Source of the DNA: Laguncularia racemosa
Taxonomy: Eukaryota > Streptophyta > Magnoliopsida > Myrtales > Combretaceae
DNA: 64,000 nucleotides
NCBI GenBank assembly: GCA_037954665.1
Contig: JBBMOL010000021.1
Location: 496,001 to 560,000, forward strand
Direction of reading: 5' to 3'
Shown here: in pieces, positions 22,346 to 33,461 of the stretch
How the letters are laid out: each line of letters opens with the position of its first letter
Numbering within the stretch: position 1 is the stretch's first letter
Position numbers and translations under genes: made by a program
The notes under the pieces: generated by a model
The model's input: only the letters and a program-made list of their open reading frames with translations
Told to the model about the DNA's origin: nothing
The model's database searches: none

Positions 22346-24046
22346 TGGATAATTAATAGAGTAGTGCATATGCTGGTTGAAGTTGAGATCTATTTGGGGT
22401 GAAAAAAGCTGGTTAATCAGCCTAAATGTTTTCACACAAGGCCCAAGTGCCTAGGCAAAAGATGTAGACGAGTGCTAGTTTGGACATGTACAAATTTTCA
22501 GAGCTGTTACTGGCTTTTTTTAGTTGCAATTTTTTTTTTTCAATGTGATTATTAGCAATCAAAATTTCCCACTTAATTTTCAAAAAGAAAATGAAAAAAA
22601 GATTATAAAAGAGATCCAACCGAATCAACAAAGATTCATTGGAGAATTAATATTTGATTATTTTCTTGTTTGGACCGGAAAGCTCAGCATCTTAACAGGG
22701 TCAAAATTCAAAAAGCAAGCCTAAGTGGCTCACTAAAGGACTGAGGAGTAATATCACTTGAAATCCACCCATATCAATAATGTAGATTAATGAATTTTAT
22801 AAGAATTGAGTTAATTGGTCATGTAAGGGCAGTTGTTAAAAGCTATAATTGTTGAGGATTATTTCGCTCTTTTTAAATATTTTTTACTTATTTAAGACCC
22901 TGTAATTAGAAGCATGAATGCTAATCTTTCAATAGGATGGATGGACCATGTTTGAGAATGAATGGACCAGATTTGAATCCTTTTTTCCCTTTTAATAACC
23001 AAAATTTTGACGGTAAAGAACATTGTCGAATACGCTCGGAACATTTGTTCATAAGAGCCATCTTGTAAAATGCCGCATAATAAAGCACAAAACAAACTCG
23101 GATCCAATCCCCAGGGAGGTATTTTATTGGCAACAGCAGTTTATATTACTAACATCACTAAGAAGATTTCTCATTAATTAATTAGCAATTGGTGATTCAG
23201 CAACATTTTCTGAAATATTATCACCACTCCAGTCCAGAAGCGACAGGAGAACGCTAGCAAATGAAAACAATTTCTCTAGTGTTTTTAAAAAGCAAAGATA
23301 CATTTCTAGATAGACTCAACTACCATCCAGGTGAAGCAAAGCCAACAGAAATCACAAAAGTATATGAGCAATTGCAAAAGCAGTTTTGCTACTAGGAAGG
23401 GAATGGACCCCTCAAACAAGACATCCAAAATGCGTTTCCCCTAAGGAAAAAGACATCAACGGCACATTCAAGGAAAGATACGTTCATCCCATTTGCTAAA
23501 TGAAAAGGAAATGGAATCTGAGAAAGAACCCACTATCTGCTTTCAATTATAAATGGCTAGCATAAACCAAAAGGGTAATTTTGCACCATAGTAATATACT
23601 CCACATGAAATGTCCTATTTCGAAAGCAGCTGAGTAACAGCATCGTATGGCAGCCGTAGTTTGACAAGGGTATCTTAAAGTTACACCAATATTTATGTGG
23701 GGCCAAGAATATATATTGCAGTGTAGGTGATGGAGAGCACTAGTCGACATTGCATGCTAAATTGAAAGATTGAGATTGTGCACTTCTAATTCCCAAGTCG
23801 AAGATTTCAGATAATATAAGAAAGTGGGCGCAATGCAATAATTTGTGAACATAGAGAAAGACGGCTGATAAGAAAACAAAGAGAACATAAAACACTGAAT
23901 TTCCCAAAAACCTATTATTTGCCAGATGACTATTGACTTCCAATACCAGAGAGAGAGAGAGGCAATACTCATACAATATATAAACAAGAAATTTCTGAGT
24001 ACCCTAGTTTTGGTTCAATTGGGTCTTCAACTTTTAAAAAGATCAC
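22346..24046. other. Intergenic, no gene recognised
   Basis: The first part holds the 3' UTR of the ATL-like gene. The rest is unannotated. At 22930-22975 the word GGATGGACCA(T/G) is repeated. I see no coding region, RNA gene or transposon ends. Confidence 0.45.
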
Positions 24047-24116
24047 TTAAGCCCTCAATCATCTAAAGTATAAACTGATTCAAAATTGGAACAACAGACA
24101 CAATATAGTGATTCCT
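24047..24116. repeat. Left arm of a diverged inverted pair
   Basis: CTAAAGTATAAACTGATTCA and the AAAATTGGAA that follows match, in reverse complement, about 26395-26440 on the far side of the MITE/LINE nest. This may be the remnant of an outer fold-back or Mutator-like element; weak. Confidence 0.35.
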
Positions 24117-24126
24117 CAAACCCTTA

Positions 24127-26348
24127 CACTATGTTTGGGATGAGGGAAAGGGGAGGGAAGGAATGGAGGGGAGGAAACTGGAGGCAAATATTGTAATCCA
24201 TGGTTTGGATAAGGAGAGAAACTGGGAGGGAAGGGAAAGTAGAAGTAGAAGGAATTAATCATCAGGGTTCCACTCAATTTGTTCACCAAACCACACACCC
24301 TCCACCAACCCCCTCCCCCACACAGCCCCCAAACCACCCTTCTTCAAAAAAAAAAAAAAAAAAAGGGAAAAAGGTGTGGGGGGAGGAATTTGAAATTACC
24401 AATTTGCTTCAACTTTTAAAGTGGATTTTGTTGCTCCTTTCCTATATTGGTAATTTTACCATATACCTTATTTTGTCTTTTATCATAACTAAGATTCCTT
24501 CCATTTGTATGGAAATCCTCCCCATGCGTTTGAGACAATTAGTCTGGAAACCGAGTTAATCACTTCATTGGAGATGCCAGAATGAACGCCTAACCCACCT
24601 CTGTTTTGCAGATGACCTCCTCATTTTTGCCACAGGCGACAAGGAATCTATATCCTTGGTACAACAAACCTTACAGGATTTTCAGGCCATCTCGAGTTTG
24701 GCAATAAACAACAACAAGAACAGCATTCTCTTTTCCTAGGTCCCAGCAAGTACTAAGGAGGCCATTCTTCAGTGCACCCAATTTAGCAAAGGTCAACTAC
24801 CTGCACGATACCTAAAGGTTCCCCTCATCTCTTCAAAACTCAAAAAACAAGATTGTGAGGTGCTAGTGGAACGCACCCTGTCTCGGATCAACTCGTGGAC
24901 AGCAAAATATTTGTCCTATGCAAGTAGGCTCCAATTAATCAGGTTTGTCCTCTTCTCTATGAAACTCTACTAGTGTTCCATTTTCATCCTTCCTAAGTCG
25001 GTTGTCTCAAAGATAGAACAACTACTAAGGAATTTCCTCTGGAGTAGCAACCCACACATATTTACCAAAGCTAAGGTCAAATGGACTGAAGTGTGTCAAC
25101 CAAAGGGAAATGGTGGCCTAGGGTTACTGGATATTCATCTATGGAACAAAGCCATCCAAATCAAGCACATATGAAGACTATGCAAGGAAGGTGCGAAGAG
25201 TTTATGGCCGGAATGGGTTCATTCCACTCTACTCAAGGGCAAGAATTTTTTGTCATCCAAAGCACTAGCCATCTGTTCATAGACATGGAAGAAATTACTC
25301 AAGCTGAGAGGATTGGTTAGATCTTGTTTCTATTGGGAACCAAATAATGAGCTTGAAATCTCTCTATGGGTAGACTTCTGGCTCTCGACAGGACCTTTAG
25401 ACACCTTGTTTAGTGCATGTGCCATGAGCAGCACAGGCTTTCCAGATACTACGAGATTATGCTCCATCATGAATGGAAATGAATGGTGTATCCCTGAGGG
25501 CCCACTCTGGAATAGTATCAACATTTCCCCCTCCCTCAGACCGAATGGTACAAAGTCGGACCGTTTTCGTTGGAAACATTCGGGATCTGGAGAGTACACC
25601 ATCAAGAGTGGTTATAGTTTCCTTAACCCCCCAGGACCCATTGTACCTTGGCAGAGAGTAGTATGAAATAAATCCTCCCTACTTAGACACACCTTTATAC
25701 TATGGTTAGCCTGGTTAGGGAAGCTCTCCACCCTTGATAGGGTACACCATTGGAGACTAGTGCAATCTACTACTTGCTTTCTATGTAATCGACATCAGGA
25801 AGACCATTCCCATCTATTCTTCCAGTGCGACTACACATCACAAGTTTGGAGTATAGCCTGTGACTACATGCACTACCCAGTCCTATCCAATAGCTAGGAT
25901 AGTGTTACCAGATTTATGATGGCATTGGGGGACTCACCGACCCATCAGAGATGGCGAGCTACACTAGCAGCAGCAGTCTATTGCATATAGCACATCCGGA
26001 ATCAAGTGCGGTTAAGGAATGACCTTCCAGGAATTAGCATGTTAGCATACCAAATACGAGCCTATGTTAGGCCATTGTAATCCTAACGCTTTGCTTTATT
26101 TTAGTGCCTAGGCTTAATATGCAAGCACGATCATCGATTATGTGCTCTTTGTAACTTGATCTCACTTGTGCATTGTACTTCTTCAATTTAATAAAATTAT
26201 TAATTACCCAAAAAGATTCCTTCCATTTTCTTTCCCTCAATTATCCAAACACATGAAAGAAATCAAATACTTCCAAAATCCTTCCCTCCATATTCTTTCC
26301 TCCCACACTCTTTCCTTCCTAATTCTTCCCCTCATGCTAAACATAGTG
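24127..26348. mobile_element. MITE with TTA target duplication, split by a LINE
   Basis: The left end is CACTATGTTTGGGATGAGGG. The right end, read from the other strand, is CACTATGTTTAGCATGAGGG. TTA flanks both ends (24124-24126 and 26349-26351). Terminal repeats plus a 3-bp TTA duplication fit the PIF/Harbinger superfamily. Without the inserted LINE and its duplicated target, the element is about 500 bp and non-coding, with GGGAGGGAAGG-type repeats near both ends. Confidence 0.85.
24507..26212 (+). mobile_element. 5'-truncated L1-type LINE (RT end to zf-RVT)
   Basis: Flanked by the 16-bp target duplication AAGATTCCTTCCATTT at 24491-24506 and 26213-26228. It starts inside the reverse transcriptase (VMEIL... 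then LTHLCFADDLLIFA with the catalytic AD-D) and runs through RYLKVPLISSKLKKQD, LRNFLWSSNP, GNGGLGLLDIHLWNKAIQIK and a zf-RVT domain near 25560-25870 (FRWKHSGSGEYTIKSGY, CFLCNRHQEDHSHLFFQC). Internal stops occur near 24739, 24973 and 25171. It ends AATTACCCAAAA without a long poly-A. Truncation at the 5' end is normal for target-primed insertion. Confidence 0.92.
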
Positions 26349-26351
26349 TTA

Positions 26352-27449
26352 GATTGTCACAGCAATAAAAAAATCTGACTAAGGCACCATTCTTTGTCTA
26401 ATATTCTTCCAATTTTGAATCTATTTATGCATTTTAGGACACACAATCTCTTATATTTTTTGACAATGAAAGAATCAGATTGAGACATTGTTTTCTATCA
26501 TGTTCCTACAATTTTGAAACAATTTATACACTTTCAAAGGGGCTGTCTAACCAATTCAAAAAGTTCATGGCCTTGATTGAATTGAAAACAAGTTCGGCAA
26601 CCAAATATTGTCTTTTGTGAAAATATGAGGGCTTAACTTCTTCAAAATTGCACATTGAAGAGTGTTAGTTTCAGCTTTTAGCCCCCTTATTTCCATCTTA
26701 TTTCATCTTTTTAAAACAACAACTAAAGCTAAGCCGTAAAATATTGGAAAATAAATCAGCCCACATGCATGCAAAATCTGCACATTGTCTGGACCTGTAC
26801 ACTTCTTCATCCCATTGACCGGAAGGAATGGTCAATTCATCTTGATGTCAAGCAATGTCAACTATCCCAACTTTCATAATCCACCTCTTCTCTGGGCCAG
26901 CTTGGTGATGGTGGTATGACCAATGTGGGTACGGTTGCCCACCATCTTCTATTTTCTCCCATTCTTTACAACTTTTTGTCCATTTGTTCTGATATATGGG
27001 TTTTGATATTCTGATCTTTCTCAAACAACAGAGATATCTATTTTAAAATATACTGATTTTGTGATATAACATTATATTATCAAAATCAATTTCCTATTTA
27101 AGTGTAAAACAAGGGAACTGACTTTCTTGACATTCCTCACTTTGATGCCTCAAACTGGGGTTCATCTTCATTCCAAGTCAAACTCCTAGTAACTTAAAGT
27201 TGCAGACCCTGTGATATTAGACATGATCCTAAGATATCACATGGTGCAATGAAAGTCGACTAGGCAGCTTAGGTAACCTTACCAACAACTTTATGAAGCA
27301 TATTAAGCCTTGTTAGAAAGGCATCATTATGTCACCTTAGTATGCTCCTCATTTTTTTGGGTAGATTTATTATCATGTTCCTTTAATTGTTATATTTGGA
27401 TTAAATGAATGGGAACATTCATGAATAGGTTAAGTTCAAAAAATGGATA
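26352..27449. other. Intergenic, no gene recognised
   Basis: Starts with the right arm of the inverted pair noted at 24047. It also has a weak ~115-bp duplication (26370-26440 versus 26465-26540, each with (C/A)CAATTTTGAA(T/A)C). Nothing else was recognised. Confidence 0.45.
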
Positions 27450-30400
27450 GAACTTTCAATAGGTTACTTCATGCATGGTAGATTAGGAATCTGAATATTA
27501 TTCCAAAACAATCCCTCGGGTACGCACCATTCATTTCCTTCCATTAGGAAACAGAGTTTGGTGGTGGGAAGAAAACTAGTATTAACCACCTCATGAGCAC
27601 TAAATATCATGTCTAATGGGCCTATTAGAAGCCAATAGTCTACCCAGAGTGATATGACAAGGCCACTGTTCGATTCCCATTAGAAGCTGGTGTGAACTAG
27701 ACTTCTGAGCTTTAACAGCTTCTTCCATGACCAAGAGCATAAAGAAGGAGTTTTGGTAGACTAGAAGTTTCTACCTTTCAATATTGTGGAGTGAACCCAT
27801 TCTGACCATAAGGTCCTAGGTCCTTCCTTACACAGATGCTAGATGTTTTTTATTTGGATAGTCTTATTCCATAGGTGCAAGTCAGGTATACCTAGACCCC
27901 TACATTTCAATGGTTTGCAAACTTCACTCCATCTAACTTTAGCATTGGAATACATGTGAGGGCTACCACTCCAAAGAAAATTTCTAAGTAAACTATCCAT
28001 CTTCCTAATGACAGGTTTGGGAAGTAAGAATACATTACTCCAGTAGACCTGTATAGAGATAAGGACCGACTTGAGTAACTGCAATCTTCTCGCATATGAA
28101 AGAGATTTGGATGTCCAAGATGTGATGCGAGCTAATATACTCTCCAACAAGGCATCATAGTCTTCTTTTTTGAGCTTAGCGGATGATATTGGTACACCTA
28201 AGTATCGAACTAGCAACTTTCCTTCCTGGAACTAGGTATACCTGAGGATATCCTCCTTTAACCCCTCGAGAACATGAGAGAAGAAGATGTTGCTTTTGCT
28301 GTTGTTTAACTCCAAGCCCGAAAGTGAGTGGAAGCCATGTAGCGTCTCTTTGATCAAGGAGATTGATTCAAGATTTCCTTTAGCGAATATGAGGAGATCG
28401 TCTGCAAAACAAATGTGAGTTAGTTTTTCAGGTTTAAATCTCCAGTGAAGAGAGAACTGAGGATTCTCGGTCAGCTTCGATAATACCACTATTCCTAATA
28501 CAAAGAGGTAAGGAGAGATCGGATCTCCCTATCTTAGCTACTTATTGCTTAGGAAATAACCTGCTAATTGTCCATTAATGTTGATGGAGAACTTCAGAGT
28601 AAAAATATACTACTTCATGAGAGTACATAAATTGGGGGGGGGGGGGGGGGGGGGGGGGGGTGGGGGGCGAGAGAGAGAAATAAATAGCTTTGAGGATTTC
28701 TATCAAGAAATCTCATCTGATCGTGTCATATGCCTTTTGCAAGTCCACTTTGAGAGTGCAACGTGGTGCTCTAGTTTGGACATGATAACCTGACATCAAT
28801 TCTTGGGCAAGGAAGATGTTGTCAGTGATTCTTCTCCCTAGGACGAAAGCCGCTTGTTCTCTACCAACCAGTGATGGAAGGACCCTCTTTATTTGAGCTG
28901 CAATGATTTTAGATATAGCCTTATAGATGACATTGCAACATGCAATAGGTCGAAACTCACCTAGCCTAGAAGGGTTGGCAACTTTGGGAACCAAGGAGAT
29001 GATGGTTCCATTAATCTCCTTTAGTAGATGGCCAGATGACAAGAATTCTTTAAAAGCTTCTAGCAGGTCATTTCCAATAATTCCCCATGCTTTCTTAAAG
29101 AATTTGGCAGAATACCTATCAAGCCCTAAGGCTTTCTCGTTGGCTTGTGAGAAGAATCCCCATTTGATCTCATCATCAGTGAAGGGGACATCCAACTCAA
29201 GCTGCTGTTGATGACTTAACTTCCAAGTGACCAAATTACTCACTTCCTCCGAGCTAAGGTTGGATGAAGGGCTATCATAGAGTCGCTAGAAGTGGTCAAT
29301 GGCTAATGCTTTGACTTCTACATCCCCAATCGCCTCACTACCATCCTCTCTGAATAAGCGATGGATAAAGCTTCAGTTATATAAGTTCCTCATGGTTTTG
29401 TGGAAATAAAAAGTATTCTTGATGAGAACTTGATTTCTGTTTGTAGAAACTTTCCTCGACTCCTCTAAGCAAATAGTATTCGTTGTACGCCTTCTTTTCC
29501 TCCTCCATGCTAGAGATATCTCCACTCCCAAGGATAGAAGCTTGTAGTTGTTGTAATCTAGATTTGGCCATCTGTACCTTGTCCGGAAGGTGGGAGTATT
29601 CATTTTTGTTCAATTGCCTAAGTACTTGCTTGAGTAATCTGAGTTTTCTAACAATTTGAAACATCTTAGAGCCCCTAATATCTATCCTCCATGTGTTGGT
29701 CACTAAGTCTTTGAAGCTCTTGTGTTCGATCCAAAAGTTAAAAAACTTGAAGGGTGTTCTCCTACTACCTAAGTTAAAATCCATGCAAGTGATTGCAAGG
29801 GAGTGGTCAGAAAGGGTTAGGGATATGAACTTTGCTTGTGTTTTGGGGAGCATGCCTAGCCATTGTTGATTCACCATGATCCTGTCCAACTTACATAGTA
29901 TTGGGTTATGATCTTGCCTGCTCGACCAAGTAAAAAAATCCCCAACATAGCTCAAGTCCTCCAATTCTGAATGTGTAATACAACTTTGTAACTCCACCAT
30001 CACATCCATAAGCTACATTCTCCTACCCAATTTTTCCAAAAGAAATTTAGTTGAATTGAAATCTCCAAGAACCAGCCACGGGTCTTGGTTTAGTGACTGA
30101 GCTAAGTTCTCAAGGTTACTCCATAGGGTTCTTCTTTCTCCATCATTATTGGAAGCATAGATAAAGGTTGCAAATAGAGTGAAATTAGATCTCATATTTG
30201 TGGCTTTACAATGCATAAATTGAGTGTGTTCCATCTCCACACTAACAAGCCATTCTCTAGGTTTCCAAGCCAACCACATACGTTTCCGAGCTACCTCATT
30301 TATTCTCACCTGCCAATGTGCACCTAAGGCATTCTTAATTGTTATTTCATTCGTCAAATTCAACTTAGTCTCTGGCAAACCTATAAAACTTATTTTTTTA

Positions 30401-30480
30401 TCATTGCAAATTCTTCTAACATCCACCACCTTGATGGGGTCATTTAGCCCCCTAATATTCCAAGCTGCTATATGCATCAT
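27450..30480 (-). pseudogene. LINE ORF2: endonuclease and reverse transcriptase
   Basis: The endonuclease starts MMHIAAWNIRGLNDPIK (30480) and has LPETK, LGDFNS and, after a stop at about 30010, LSDHSLAI near 29790. Reverse transcriptase follows: PKVANPSRLGEFRPIACCN, KIIAAQIKRVLPSLVGREQ, CTLKVDLQKAYDTIR (28713), GDPISPYLFVLGIVVLS near 28510, and THICFADDLLIFAKG (28232-28489). The thumb-like part RYLGVPISSAKLKKEDYD runs to 27839 and decays to 27450. The protein would nick DNA and copy its own RNA. Stops, frameshifts and a poly-C/poly-G tract that replaces about 30 codons make it inactive. Confidence 0.9.
28634..28667. repeat. G27 homopolymer plus G6 inside the LINE RT
   Basis: A run of 27 G, one T, then six G on the + strand, followed by a GA repeat. 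On the coding (minus) strand it sits just after KAYDTIR*DFLIEILK, where RT proteins have a conserved palm segment. The run may be expanded, or mis-sized by sequencing. Confidence 0.9.
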
Positions 30481-30500
30481 TATTACAAGGTACTAGGTAG

Positions 30501-32274
30501 CTAGGTGAAATTTCTTCTCCATTTTCGCTGCTTCTTCTTGCACCTACTACAGAAACTTGAACCTTTTGTATTCTTTAGGTTGCTACATGGTCCATGGTCT
30601 AGTTGGGGAATTAGTTTACTGAGCGGAGTGTTTTCAAACTCCTCAATCCTATTAGCATCATCTAGCATAGGCTGATCATGTAGGATGGTGCAATGGCCTT
30701 GAACAGGTATTTCCTCTAGCTGTGTTTCCGCTACAAGGGTAGCTGTTGGTGGGTTCTGTTCCTCAACTTCCATCTCGTTCCCAGTCTCTACCTACTCCTC
30801 CCGCTCCATTATTTCCACAGCCTCAACTCCCTTCATGCCCTCAACCCCTTCCTTAGTAGTATCTTCATAAGGAGTTTAGAGGGCGGTTTAGGTGAATTTT
30901 CTCTAGTTTCAGGTACACATTTCGGATTAGGAGTGGACTGTCTTGCCTCGCTCCCTTCCCCTCTAGGCTGGTGATAGGAAGTTGTAGTGCCATCGTTACC
31001 CACCTTTCCTTCTTCATTCACTTTCCCCTTCGCCTTACCACCTCCTCTAACTGGAACCCACCGATCCTCGCTGTTCTTAGCCTTGTGGCTGCTCGTGGTA
31101 GCTAGGCAGTTCCCCTTATATGTAGGCCGACAAGTATGGCCAGAAAACTTGCACTCACCGCATCTAGTAGGTAGTCCCTGGTACTCGACCAGTATTCTAG
31201 ATGTCAACCCATCGAATCTCTCCACTTCTACTTGAGTAATCAAATCATCACTCGCATCAATCTCAACAAGTACTCTCGCATGGTTTGCCCTTTGCCTGGA
31301 AGCCGTTAAGGCATCAGCCTTGAGAGGGACGCCCACTCCACTCGCTATGTGGCTAATGCCTTCCTCATTGAGATACTCGCATGGAACGCGCAAGAAGAAT
31401 GCCCAAACAGGACGTTAGTTGGCTATGGCTTCTCAAGGGACATGCCTAACCTCCACTTTTGAAGAATGAGGTACCTGTGCACAAAGTACCGGGTCCTCTC
31501 TAGCAGAGGTGTCAAATCTATTCCTTTGGCAAATCTAAAATAGAAAAATCCCTTTATGCTTCCTAAAACTTCCAAAATTCCATAGTCTTTCCAAAGACGA
31601 AGTGCCATATCTTGAACTAACTTAAATGGCATCCTACGACCAAGGAAGAATCCTACGAGGGTGTAGGACCAGTATTCAGCTCCAGTGACCTCAACTACTT
31701 CAGGGATCTTCACTCAAGGGACAGCTCCTTTCTTGGCTAGAGGATGATACCGAAGCTGGAAGTGCGGCTCACCTTCAGGGTCTTTGTTTGCGCAAGCATG
31801 GGCGTACGATTTTCTTTCATGCACACTTCCGATGGTGGTTTTAGTTGGGGAGGGTGGTTTTGTAGACTGATTTTGCTTTTCCAGGTCCTCCAACAGACCA
31901 TTTACTTCCTCCAAGGTTGAATTACTAAAGGAGGAAATTTGTTGGAAGGGGTGCAAGTGTGATGTGGCTCCAAAGCTAACTTTGGAACTCTCTCCTGCTT
32001 GGCAACCGTGTGCAGGCAGCTTTTCCTTGGGAGCACAAGGCTCCAAAATTCCACTTTTAGGCAAGTCAACTTTGCTGTTTCCTCTGGAGCTAAAAGGTGT
32101 CCCTACTTTTTCCTTATTTGGGTGCCTAGGACTTACTACCTTTGGAGCCGTGCCTTGTGAGCTAGCTACCGGTTCTCCTAGGAAGTGTGGGGGAAAATGG
32201 TCGCCCAGTGAGCTCCGGCAACCAGTGTGGATCCTGCTAGGCGTCTCATGGAGGTGGTTAATGTCATCTTCCAT
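30501..32274 (-). pseudogene. LINE ORF1 (DUF4283 / zinc-knuckle protein)
   Basis: The ATG at 32274 opens a Pro/Ser-rich N-terminus (186 codons, stop near 31714). The next segment (31713-31423) is a DUF4283-like region with WSYTLVGFFLGRRMPFKLVQ and LRLWKDYGILEVLGSIKGFF. A third (31393-30833) holds IASGVGVPLKADA and the zinc-knuckle-like CGECKFSGH, whose last Cys is displaced. A Lys-rich end lies at 30773-30501. Such proteins bind the LINE RNA. At least three breaks separate the parts. Confidence 0.85.
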
Positions 32275-32300
32275 CGAGTCCAGCAGCTTACGAGGTGGGT

Positions 32301-33461
32301 GAGGTTAGATGAGTGGTTTGTGTGTGTTTGTAGCCTAAAAGAAGAGGTCTTTTAGGGGGAAGGGTGGGGAGGTTTTAGAGAAAGGTGAGAGCATTTTCTC
32401 TCTCTACTCAGCCGAACAAGCCTTTGCTTTAAAAAGGCCATAACATAGATTGTGGGGTAATTTTGTTAAAGCCAATAGGAAAACCTCCATTGACAGAATA
32501 AGATGCGGATGGCTTTTCTTTTGATGATCTTTAAATCAACTTCCTTTGCAGTCCCAAAATACCATTTAGCTAATCCTTTCCCTCATCAACCTTGCACTCC
32601 TCATCCTATCTGGTGACTACTGCTTTCAAATGTTTTCTTGCCATCAAATAATCTTCAAAGCTGACATAGAACTCATGATTTTAGCTCAAATCTGAAATAG
32701 AACTAATGATTTTAGCTGGATCTTAAATTATTTAATTTCAGCTGCAATGCCTGGTCTCAGCTTATGCTCTCTGAGAGTCTCCATTTCTGTATCACATTCT
32801 TTACATTTGAAGCTTTTATTATTCTTCTCCATTCTAATTTCTGTGAAAAATCGAAGCCCCATCAATTTCTTGCAAGCATGTCATCATTGTTGTTGGTTTT
32901 TATGGACTATCTGATCTTTAACTGCCTTCACATTACTTGTGGTAACACTAATTGAGAATGGTAAACTAACTACATGGGATGTCACACTAGCTAATAGCTA
33001 AGAATGCAGAGAAGATTTCTCGTGTATCCAGAAAAGCATTGTCCCATGTTCTAAAAATGTCAGGTAAAAAATCTGTACAAGATCTCACTTGAGTAATTTC
33101 AGTGTGTGAAACTTCTGAATTCTGATACATACCCAGATCCTCTGGTAAGTCTAATCCTACTCTTATCACAGTTACATACCCAGCTTGACTTATACAGGTA
33201 TCAGAAAAGCAACCAAGACAGCTGAAAAGGTCAAAAATAAATAAATAAAAAAACAAAACATGCCCTAAATATTTCCACTAAAAATACATCATCAGTTTTC
33301 ATAACAGCAGGTCATTACCTTGACATGACATTGTCCATGCACAAACGCTCATTTCATGTGATACAGTTTAAAAGCGTGCTTGTGAAGTTTGAAGTACCTC
33401 AGCAAGCAGCAAAAATAGAAAAACCTGTTGATACTTTGTCAGAGAAATCCTGGACAACAAG
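32301..33461. other. LINE 5' flank and MED7 3' flank
   Basis: The first ~130 bases are the LINE leader with CT-rich words. From about 33000 up to 33461 the sequence is the likely 3' UTR of MED7 on the minus strand. No other gene recognised. Confidence 0.45.

Larger units (their letters stand above)
27450..32300 (-). mobile_element. L1-type LINE, 3' truncated, minus strand
   Basis: A long non-LTR retrotransposon with ORF1 (32274 down to about 30500) followed by ORF2 (30480 down to about 27450). It belongs to the same family as the LINE at 24507: the two encode the same GNEWC(V/I)PEG and LWNK(T/A)IQIK segments. The 3' end with the zf-RVT domain is missing, which is unusual because LINE insertions normally lose the 5' end. 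A later deletion is the simplest explanation. Confidence 0.88.

Noticed and set aside
24116..24559. ORFs on both strands rich in Pro, Gly and Lys.
   Set aside because: They lie in the GGGAGGGAAGG repeats of the MITE and its A-tract; no domain.
27669..27690. GTTCGATTCCC-like word suggesting a tRNA T-loop.
   Set aside because: No acceptor, D or anticodon arm fits; the site is within the LINE ORF2 homology.
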